Assembly (NCBI GenBank): GCA_963576735.1
Contig: OY755187.1
Span: 12,090,001 to 12,154,000, forward strand
Length of the DNA: 64,000 nt
From: Bedellia somnulentella
Lineage: Eukaryota; Arthropoda; Insecta; Lepidoptera; Bedelliidae
Direction of reading: 5' to 3'
Positions within the stretch are counted from its first letter, which is position 1, and the number at the start of each line of letters is the position of its first letter. This document shows positions 61,401 through 64,000 of this stretch, piece by piece. A program made the translations under genes and the position numbers. The notes below the pieces were generated by a model. It searched no databases, was not told the origin of the DNA, and saw nothing but the letters and a program-made list of their open reading frames with translations.

Positions 61401-63444
61401 TCTTTCCTTTAATAACATCTTTTATTTATGAGTAATAATCCCCACATGAGGAATTCATGTCAAAAAACATTAAATTACATAATACTTACAGAACTAAAAG
61501 ATTTAGGTGAAAATTAAATAATTATAATGTAGAGGTTAGTGTAGAAATTATTGGCCGAAATGTAAATTAGTTAATAATTTTCTTACTCTTGTAGTGCTTG
61601 TATCGAAAATATCTAAATCTACTATTGATTCATTAAATTTAGTACATGCACGTAATAGAAATGAGTTACGCCTATAATTGGTATTAGCTTTTGGGACACT
61701 TAAGACGGGACGTTTCCTTAAGGCCTTTTGGTTGGTGCGTAAGTAAATTTTACTAAGCAACTCGGGACAATCCACTACTCCTCTAACAATATCAAACAAG
61801 TAACACATGTCACTTATATGGCGCCTGGCTTCAAGGGGCAAGAAATGATATCGAATCATAATAAACGTATACGAATCGTTCCACAGATCGGTCCGCGACA
61901 ACGTAGGGCGCGGTCGCAAGGCCGCCGGCGACCTCATCCCGTGGAACGTGTGCGAGCAGTTCGGAGACCGCGACTTCCCCAAACTGAGCGGCGCCCGGAT
62001 CGTGAGGATTGCCACCAACCCTTCTTATCAACGGGTATTTATATTAGTTTTTTTATTTGTATTCATCTTTTATTTTGTTTGAAATAAATTCTTGGATAAA
62101 CAATAACCATATATTATGGAGTATGGAGTAGGTTTCTTTTCTTTTTTTCTCTTTTATAATATTTGTTCGTTTTTTTGTTATTGTTTTTTGTTATGTTATA
62201 TGTAGTAGATATAAGTTAGGGATGTTAGCTGAAAACCAGCGTGTTCAGCGTTTGTATCCGACGAGACTTGCGCTGTGTAAATTTTATGCTGAGCCAAGCC
62301 TTTTTTGGTATTATTACAGATTGTACTTAAGTGTTAATTACTGTTTATAATTTTGTGTTTTTACCAAATAAACATTTTACTTACTTACTATATCTCGCTA
62401 TTGCAACTCGTAAACTGCACCACTCGCCCAGGTCCTAATCTCACGAGATTGTTTTCACACTACTAAGTAACAGTGAAACAACATACAAAACTCTTTATTT
62501 CCAGATGGGCTACGGCAAACGTGCCCTACAACAGTTAGCAGCGTACTACAGCGGAGACATACCTTGTTTAGACGAAACGGCTGAGGTTAGCGATGACGAA
62601 CAAACAGACACGCAGAATAAGTCGTTGCATACTGAAGTTATTGTGCCCAGGTAAGTGGTTGGTTGGAGATTAACGGGTTTTGGAGTGGCGGCCACGTGTC
62701 GGGCTATGAAATGAGGATGGATGCAAATTCTTAGAGTAGAAAGTGGTATTTTGCTTGAAGACTAGGTATATTTATTTCTGATTCATCCTATCGACAGATC
62801 AAAACCGCCGACATTACTAAAACGTCTGACGGAAGTTCGCGCGGAACATTTGGACTACATCGGAACCAGTTTTGGACTGACCGAGGAGTTGCTCAAGTTT
62901 TGGAAGTCGCAGAAATATGTTCCTGTTTATTTGAGGTAACTTTTATATGCTATTTGGTGTTTTCTATTTAATGTACTGGATGTATAAGAAAGTTTTTTTA
63001 TATAAGTGACCAATACAATTACAATAACGAACGATATTTATCTAATATTTAATTTATGGAAGTAGTAAATGTCTTTCATAACATCAACTTTAAAGTGTTT
63101 GTACAATAAACATTCGGGTGGCGTTAATTTTACGGCATAGGTCAAACTTATTTCGACTCGACTCGATGATGGTGGGAAACCCTTTGTTCGCGAATCTGAC
63201 TCGTACTTGGCCGAATTTTTCTAATGAATCTCTTCACTTTTCAGTCAAAAAGCCAACGACCTCACAGGAGAACACTCCTGCATAATGATCCGAAGCATAC
63301 AAAGTAGTGCTGAATGGCTTAGTGCGTACAATTCGGACTTTCGTCGAAGGTTTAGCAGGTTGTTAGCCCGGTCGTTCCGGACTTTGCCGGCGGCTTTGGC
63401 TTTGTCCACTATTGTTAACGATGGGGTCAAGGTTCAGAAACCAG
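40335..63444 (+). CDS. Nat10: Nat10/Kre33, RNA cytidine acetyltransferase (14 exons visible, 3' end beyond window)
   Basis: The enzyme makes N4-acetylcytidine in 18S rRNA and some tRNAs, using acetyl-CoA and ATP, in the nucleolus. What I see: the N-terminal DUF1726-type module (exons 1-6), a P-loop TAARGRGKSA (exon 7), a Walker B LVDEAAAIPL (exon 8), and a GNAT acetyl-CoA motif RIATNPSYQRMGYGKRAL (exons 11-12). The sum is 2305 nt or 768 codons, and every junction is in phase and GT-AG. Family members are about 1,000 residues, so roughly a quarter lies off the right edge. Exon 8 joins exon 9 in phase, but the linker is shorter than in vertebrate proteins; a missed small exon in 56127-58238 is possible. 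Confidence 0.95.
40570..40664 (+). CDS. Nat10: Nat10 exon 2
   Basis: It encodes VPILYDMLVKSTVKARPTVL and WCYKNKDEAIS. The acceptor is ATTTTAG and the donor GTAAGT. It ends in phase 2. The KARPxVLWCYK motif is conserved. Confidence 0.97.
41040..41120 (+). repeat. tRNA-like SINE remnant
   Basis: GGTGGTCAGGCAGTAGAGCA, AATCCAGAGGTC and GGGTTCAATAAC resemble degraded tRNA arms. It is short and not a working tRNA. Confidence 0.35.
41146..41389 (+). repeat. Family A SINE-like retroposon, clean copy
   Basis: A full copy with head GCTGTGTAGTGCCGGCTTAG and (ATGT)n tail. GTTTAATGTAATA is repeated on both sides as a target duplication of about 13 bases. This is the clearest proof of retroposition for family A. 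Confidence 0.9.
41400..42198. other. Nat10 intron 2, first part
   Basis: No coding or repeat family is recognised here beyond AT-rich DNA. Confidence 0.4.
42199..43090. mobile_element. TIR element, 892 bp, 120-bp inverted ends
   Basis: The left end, from ATTATTATTTTTTATTTAA through GAACCGCCTTCAAAAATCC to GAAGTCGGTGCCAAAC, is matched inverted from GGCACCGACTTCAAAAAG at 42970 to 43090. The arms look almost identical. The core has a GC-rich part near 42780-42850 and no transposase. It is a young-looking non-autonomous DNA transposon in Nat10 intron 2. Confidence 0.9.
43700..44230. repeat. Degenerate tandem repeats with (CATA)n
   Basis: Four imperfect units contain ACATACATAC, AGAACCTCCTTTTTT, GAGTCGGTTAAAGCAC and CTAAAACCTTCTCCT; two also share AAACGCGAGATAATCGC. 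A CATA microsatellite is at 44150-44180. The GAAGTCGGTT phrase recalls the ends of the preceding TIR element. It is probably a transposon end that multiplied in tandem. Confidence 0.6.
44609..45880 (+). CDS. LINE ORF1, PHD-like zinc finger and coiled-coil protein
   Basis: It has 423 residues from an ATG at 44609. Residues 4-53 hold a PHD-like pattern: CAGC, CSLC, an H, and WKCPGC. A Lys/Glu/Asn-rich region at about 125-235 looks coiled-coil. Then comes a conserved basic region (IVIYGLQEY, EIRLIETFRDTL, RPVVVELISK, REKMLKAREKG) like the RRM/CTD part of LINE ORF1 proteins. It is thought to bind the element RNA and assist target priming. It ends GQSI and overlaps ORF2 by 20 bases. Confidence 0.85.
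   Translation: MDLKCAGCQQNIPNRQFLTCSLCSNTYDIECANVSIQRYLNTMTGEHRKTWKCPGCLSKTPKMGNTDKPINPKYNDLIKSIPEGNNITTRKKLTDRKNPDSTRFSDSFSILGDTIEMDNSIQTETNTKLTAENTELTVENLSKIITKKLRENNSSIISKLQSTIQIEINKAISKLNDDITNDINYLNSQNIERQTELEQINSKILTLEQENISLKKEIKELLNKFSTSQTEQPYESDSKKIVIYGLQEYYQETEYEFEIRLIETFRDTLNIDLYGSIEDTYRLGKYHSRNRPVVVELISKKMVKYILENKHYLEGTLLSVAEHLGEKARKDRKILREKMLKAREKGLHAVIRNNILYIKGKPITVSDEIYHENNHVNKIQNNGGGRDLRNINNSSTHETDIHNCTKQNNRRDQNPTFRAGQSI
45861..48746 (+). CDS. LINE ORF2, endonuclease and reverse transcriptase
   Basis: The open frame is 961 codons from a GTG at 45861; the first ATG is at 45897. The APE-type endonuclease has ITETWM, GGDFNVDF and SDHKG. The reverse transcriptase has YRPIAQL, HGFRKNRST, LDMSKAYDRV, GSIPQGSVLG and LFADDISF as the catalytic aspartates. 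No stops or frameshifts occur. Conserved endonuclease residues (ILYQN) precede the first ATG, so translation may start by reinitiation or frameshift from ORF1. Confidence 0.92.
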   Translation: MQANRFEILYQNMQSLNNKTHLLEAYLEENPKIQAICITETWMKKEKIELLSINNYTVRASFCRERFDCGGTCIILSNDCESKDRVDLNNLSFEYIFEICAVELNKLNILLICLYWPDCSREIDVFFDKLEKLLSIIHTKENNKNIIIGGDFNVDFMPKSKHNNLKQRLSNLMLIYNFIQKVKHPTRVTASSSTCLDLLFVNFNDKDCFINVTEFGFSDHKGVTFAMPIEQSRIPYFYTNRRIFSEKNIIKFKNELISINWDDKLTSNKSVNDNFNSFIESLRKILDQCIPRTQLKVYTKSKKPYLTKGIKISCRNKRLLRILASQTKSTVLKEHHKTYSKILKRLAKKSKKLYNIRKFNTQENKTRTMWQIIHNETNKMPSRIKNNIQLKIDNTLVDCPKIIANTFNDFFTSVGNSKLLSLQAKQKIKPVNIIQNTFFLHLVEPKEVYNIIKNLKNKCSSGIEELPPSLIKKCAAELTVPYTNLINQSFIEGVFPEALKTALVKPIYKNGTKTDPNNYRPIAQLTTSSKIFESAMAARLYSFYEKYNIFCDPQHGFRKNRSTTLAVYKYVQMILDSINSQKYAVGLLLDMSKAYDRVNHEILLSKLNGTGIRGEAYKWFASYLEQRHQYVEVEIADYKTRKIEQIRSDLIPVTGSIPQGSVLGCILFIIYINDLPAILNEKCILFADDISFLFTCSEVEELEIKLNETLDTITVWLEDHNLALNFSKTNLIQFGPYQRKPLELNYKYQNTQIKTVETAKLLGIDLDHHLNWKMHIENLSKKLSSFIYALIHLKKVTDFKAALSSYYAYAHSRLSYGIVLWGNSTNVKDVFTLQKKCIRILANIDQRDSCKPYFKKYSILTLTSIYILESCKFVKKQSNLYSPIKIIRRNDRYQNQLKTTFSKLKMYTAGPHAMSIKIYNSVPNVIKNSETYGMFITSLKRFLIEKSYYTITDFFNDNNGK
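49131..49290 (+). CDS. Nat10: Nat10 exon 3
   Basis: It encodes HGRKRAKKIAAGKLEVSEES, LFDSFRVATTIHGRYYSESH and AMLGQTYGVCVLQ. It is entered in phase 2. The acceptor is TTTTGCAG, only about 70 bases after the LINE tail, and the donor is GTATTT. RYYxExHxxLGxTYGxCVLQ is conserved in NAT10. Confidence 0.96.
49330..49830 (-). repeat. Family B SINE, degraded and expanded
   Basis: Pieces of family B appear in order: AAATCCCTGAAGTGG, GTACTAATACTTCTGAAC, CACGTGAAAGGGAGCAGGC, CACTGCCACATGAC, GTAGGCTCGACCCAGG. A 150-bp insertion-like AT-rich stretch is at 49455-49600. It is older than the other copies. Confidence 0.65.
49968..50945 (-). pseudogene. Broken LINE RT, C-terminal part
   Basis: It has ASIPQGSVAGCLLFLIYIND, then LFADDVSLL with the catalytic aspartates, and the thumb and C-terminal region to NDKL. 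It has been separated from the N-terminal part by a small deletion and stop codons near 50947. Confidence 0.85.
50951..51748 (-). pseudogene. Broken LINE RT, N-terminal part
   Basis: The open part holds KYRPISLLATFSNVFE, NQYGFRKKRSTISAV and LLDMTKAYDRVQFDIL, ending at SYLENREQNS. A shifted block upstream (KISCRNKRLL, KVKTMWNIINGP) belongs to the same protein. It cannot make a whole RT. Confidence 0.85.
52318..52454 (+). CDS. Nat10: Nat10 exon 4
   Basis: It encodes DFEALTPNLMARTIETVEGG, GLIIFLLKTMDSLRQLHSIT and MDVHA. The acceptor is CTTTCAG and the donor GTAAGT. It ends in phase 2. The block is nearly invariant in the family. Confidence 0.97.
52693..52965 (+). repeat. Family A SINE-like retroposon
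   Basis: The head GCTGTGTAGTGTCGGCTTAC and tail GAGTATATGTATGTATG are present. Inside, GCCGTGAGTATATGTTTGTATG is inserted out of place at 52793, so the copy is rearranged. Confidence 0.75.
53200..53310 (+). repeat. LINE 3' end fragment
   Basis: TATATGTTTCCTTTTTTATGTGCAATG and CTTTTCTATTCTAC match the 3' end family seen at 57520-57655. Confidence 0.5.
53625..53740. repeat. Family T SINE tails in inverted arrangement
   Basis: TCTTTTTGTTCATGTAAACCTCATGTGGGG and AATAAATAAAGGAAAGAAAAATTC are followed directly by CCCGCCTGTGTCGAAATTTTTC. So the tRNA part is deleted between two inverted tails. Confidence 0.7.
53860..54022 (+). CDS. Nat10: Nat10 exon 5
   Basis: It encodes FKTEAHNKVVNRFNERFLLS, LADNPRCLILDDSLTVLPIS and SKTAQVEPVDAVPE. 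The acceptor is GATTTTCAG and the donor GTAAGT. RFNERFxLSL and the LDDxLxVLPIS block are typical. Confidence 0.97.
54023..54447. other. Nat10 intron 5
   Basis: The intron is AT-rich and no repeat is recognised. Confidence 0.4.
54448..54590 (+). CDS. Nat10: Nat10 exon 6
   Basis: It encodes RVNPKLTELVSSLSDSPPAG, PLVALCRTYDQAVALAALIN and TLADRQS. The acceptor is TTGTCCAG and the donor GTAAAT. It is the last exon before the ATPase. Confidence 0.94.
54591..55038. other. Nat10 intron 6
   Basis: No exon or clear repeat is seen. Confidence 0.4.
55039..55315 (+). CDS. Nat10: Nat10 exon 7, P-loop ATPase
   Basis: It encodes the Walker A segment TAARGRGKSACLGLSVAAAI and then NVYVTSPHPENLITLFDFLL, KGLDACHYQEHIDYNIVRST and KAIVRINIIRNSRQTVQ. 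The GRGKS lysine and serine bind ATP. The acceptor is TTCTTCCAG and the donor GTGAGT. Confidence 0.98.
55628..55812 (-). repeat. Family T tRNA-derived SINE
   Basis: On the minus strand: tRNA-like ACACGGTAGCTCAATTGGC, B box GGGTTCGAATCCCGCC, then the AAATTTTTCTTTCC tail and CCCCACATGAGGTTTTCATG. It is a single, non-paired copy inside Nat10 intron 7. Confidence 0.8.
55911..56126 (+). CDS. Nat10: Nat10 exon 8, Walker B
   Basis: It encodes YITPEDHSLLTAADLVLVDE, AAAIPLKQVSLMASTAPLAL and LASTVSGYEGTGRALSLKLF. The DEAAAIPL and STxxGYEGTGRxLSLKL motifs are conserved. The stretch between them differs from the usual SLLGPYLVFMAST. The acceptor is TTATTTCAG and the donor GTATAT. Confidence 0.95.
56640..56893 (-). 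repeat. Family A SINE-like retroposon inside a LINE 3' end
   Basis: The copy is flanked by ACTCTTTATTGAACAT at the left and ACTCTATTGAACAT at the right, a long target duplication. The target was itself a LINE 3' end on the minus strand (GAATAGAATAGAATAACTC). Confidence 0.85.
57138..57335 (-). mobile_element. Helitron-like 3' end fragment
   Basis: ACTAGTGGTCCGCCCCGGCTTCGCACGC at the left is the inverse of a Helitron 3' end with CTAG. It is followed by CAAATCGGTTCAGCCGTTC, common in such elements. Confidence 0.5.
57520..57850 (+). repeat. LINE 3' end and adjoining tRNA-like SINE
   Basis: GGTTGTCTGGAAGAGATCGC through GTGCAATAAAGAATTTTC and (TTCTA)n is a LINE 3' end. It is joined at 57655 to GGTGATTTGGATTCCACC through GCGGGTTCGAATCCCGCTGC, which has a B-box-like sequence and looks like a tRNA-derived SINE. 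Confidence 0.5.
58239..58466 (+). CDS. Nat10: Nat10 exon 9
   Basis: It encodes IKLEEPIRYRPNDPIESWLN, SLLCLSPPPPAIGCGAPPPA, SCELYRVDRDALFSYHRAAE and AFLHRLVAVYVASHYK. The acceptor is CCTCCACAG and the donor GTAACA. The Pro-rich insert is unusual, but the flanks fit the family. Confidence 0.96.
58496..58585 (-). repeat. Family A fragment next to an exon
   Basis: GCCGCCTCTTACGTACACCC, GGGAAGAAATGGGATAGC and CACTACACACC match the 5' third of family A. It starts 30 bases after Nat10 exon 9. Confidence 0.7.
58735..59850. mobile_element. Family C / Helitron-like segment
   Basis: The segment 58735-59130 repeats 34550-34930 almost unchanged, including the TCTG microsatellite, and ends near GGGTTTCATCCATG. 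After a tRNA-like SINE piece at 59205-59290 (GCGTGGCGTAGCGGTATACC, GGTTCGAATCCC) and a degraded family A copy at 59530-59735, the segment closes with GTCCACGCGGACGAAGTCGCG and AAAAAGCTAG at 59825-59843, a Helitron-type 3' end. Confidence 0.5.
60060..60245. mobile_element. Small TIR element related to the nested element at 33340
   Basis: CAAAACAACTATTGATTTTCG at the left and its partial inverse TTAATAGTTGTTTTAATTG at the right enclose about 100 bases. The outer GAATCGCGAAAGTCTTCGAA matches the edge of the 33340 element. Confidence 0.55.
60370..60515 (+). CDS. Nat10: Nat10 exon 10
   Basis: It encodes NSPNDLQLLSDAPAHRLFVL, LPPASPKTTTLPDVLCVVQM and CLEGDISD. The acceptor is CTCCACAG. The donor is GTTGGT, a weak but GT donor that joins exon 11 in phase 2. 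NSPNDLQxLSDAPAHxLFxLLPP is invariant in the family. Confidence 0.97.
60530..61120. other. Nat10 intron 10, first part
   Basis: The intron is AT-rich and no element is recognised. Confidence 0.4.
61120..61860 (-). mobile_element. LINE 3' fragment with the end of an RT frame
   Basis: On the minus strand, from about 61855, the frame reads RYHFLPLEARRHISDMCYLF, VDCPELLSKIYLRTNQ, RRNSFLLRACTKFNESIVDL and stops at 61548. This is the C-terminal end of a non-LTR RT. It is followed by a 3' UTR and a TTATTATT tail at about 61120-61150. It is interrupted by a family T SINE. The truncated 5' edge is about 30 bases from the Nat10 exon 11 acceptor. Confidence 0.75.
61251..61472 (+). repeat. Family T tRNA-derived SINE, self-complementary copy
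   Basis: The tRNA-like part has GACACTGTAGCTCAGTTGGC, TATACCCGAAGGTCGCGGG and GGTTCGAACCCCGCC. Upstream is an inverted copy of the tail (AAGGAAAGAAAAATTTCGAC). ATTACATAATACTTA occurs on both sides as a 15-bp target duplication. It interrupts the LINE 3' fragment. Confidence 0.88.
61887..62034 (+). CDS. Nat10: Nat10 exon 11, start of GNAT domain
   Basis: It encodes SVRDNVGRGRKAAGDLIPWN, VCEQFGDRDFPKLSGARIVR and IATNPSYQR. The acceptor is GTTCCACAG and the donor GTATTT. GDLIPWxVxEQFxDxxFxxLSGxRIVRIA is the start of the acetyltransferase fold. Confidence 0.97.
62035..62504. other. Nat10 intron 11
   Basis: The intron has T-rich runs and no recognised element. Confidence 0.4.
62505..62650 (+). 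CDS. Nat10: Nat10 exon 12, acetyl-CoA site
   Basis: It encodes MGYGKRALQQLAAYYSGDIP and CLDETAEVSDDEQTDTQNKS. Joined to exon 11 it makes YQRMGYGKRAL, the acetyl-CoA pyrophosphate-binding motif of GNAT enzymes. The acceptor is TTTCCAG and the donor GTAAGT. Confidence 0.97.
62798..62935 (+). CDS. Nat10: Nat10 exon 13
   Basis: It encodes SKPPTLLKRLTEVRAEHLDY, IGTSFGLTEELLKFWKSQKY and VPVYL. The acceptor is ATCGACAG and the donor GTAACT. LDYxGxSxGLTxxLLKFWK and VPVYLR are strongly conserved. Confidence 0.97.
63245..63444 (+). CDS. Nat10: Nat10 exon 14 (last visible)
   Basis: It encodes SQKANDLTGEHSCIMIRSIQ, SSAEWLSAYNSDFRRRFSRL and LARSFRTLPAALALSTIVND. The acceptor is CTTTTCAG and the donor GTGAGT. 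It ends in phase 1. NDLTGEHSCIM and DFRRRFxxLL are typical. The remainder of the protein is beyond 64000. Confidence 0.97.
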
Positions 63445-63617
63445 GTGAGTTCATAAATTATGAAAATATCGATGCTATTAACTTCACTTTAGATCTGAAA
63501 ATCATATTTTGGTACTTAATTACTTACTTTACTATGGATTTACGGGATTCAAAATAACGATTTATAATTCAAGCTCACCCACTTATGAAAATTAACGTGA
63601 TTATATATAGCCTGTAG

Positions 63618-63905
63618 AACTTAATTTAAATCTTTTTGTTCATGAAAACCTAATGTGGGGATTATTATTAATAAATAAAGGAAAGAAAAAATTTCGACAC
63701 AGGCGGGAATCGAACCCGCGACCTCGGGTAAACGCCCCGATGCTACTACTTAAACGTGTAAAAGAAATAAAGGATAGAAGAATTTCGCATTGGCAGCCAA
63801 TTGTCACGGTAGCTCAGTTGGCAGAGCGTCGGGGCGTATACCCGAGGTCGCGGGTTCGATTCCCGCCTGTGTCGAAATTTTTCTTTCCTTTATTTATTCC
63901 TTATT
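63618..63905. repeat. Family T SINE, head-to-head inverted pair
   Basis: Left: minus-strand tail and T-arm (AATAAATAAAGGAAAG, CGAACCCGCGACCTCGG). Right: plus-strand head AGAATTTCGCATTGGCAGCC, TCACGGTAGCTCAGTTGGC, GGGTTCGATTCCCGCC and tail. The tRNA-like halves face each other, making a hairpin-capable unit. Confidence 0.8.
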
Positions 63906-64000
63906 TATTAGCCTGTAGAACTCCTGAATGTAGTTGCTCTCTGAATATGAAACAATATTTATGATCGGTCAAGTATTTTTGAAGACATACATCCTTGATC

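Overview
The window is AT-rich, intron-rich and densely filled with transposable elements. The exon sequences are insect-like. The repeat set (short tRNA-derived retroposons, Helitron-like ends finishing in CTAG, CATA-tailed retroposons, snap-back MITEs, a CR1/Jockey-type LINE) is what I would expect of a moth or butterfly. Lepidoptera is an inference; no species is assigned.

Two conserved genes lie head to head. On the minus strand, 30904 down to 23, is the insect orthologue of ARID2 (Drosophila Bap170), the signature subunit of the PBAP/PBAF chromatin remodeller. I can place 23 coding exons whose phases all join (2925 nt, 975 codons): ARID domain, armadillo-like middle, RFX-type winged helix, then a Gln-rich region. 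The 3' end of the gene lies beyond base 1. On the plus strand, 40335 to beyond the right edge, is the orthologue of NAT10/Kre33, the RNA cytidine acetyltransferase. Fourteen exons (2305 nt, 768 codons) cover the N-terminal module, the P-loop helicase-like ATPase, the GNAT acetyltransferase and part of the C-terminal region.

The strongest unusual signal is repeated partial exon duplication inside Bap170. Exon 11 has seeded a 14-unit, 153/155-bp tandem array in which every unit keeps the 3' end of the exon and a GT donor. Exon 14 (RFX domain) has an upstream duplicate that keeps an acceptor but has lost its donor. Exon 8 has a duplicate killed by an in-frame stop. Exon 6 has left three degenerate fragments. 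The array units and the exon 8 and 14 copies would each end the protein early if included in mRNA.

The 9.4 kb between the genes and most introns are mobile DNA. They hold an LTR miniature (TRIM) with apparently identical 240-bp LTRs and a 4-bp target duplication; a near-complete two-ORF LINE inside Nat10 intron 2 and a broken inverted relative in intron 3; several terminal-inverted-repeat (TIR) elements, two with THAP-domain remnants and one with a TCR/CXC-type cysteine-rich remnant; a MITE family carrying a full CRE palindrome and inverted CCAAT motifs; three SINE-like families; and a copia RNase H relic. Several insertions are nested, which gives relative ages.
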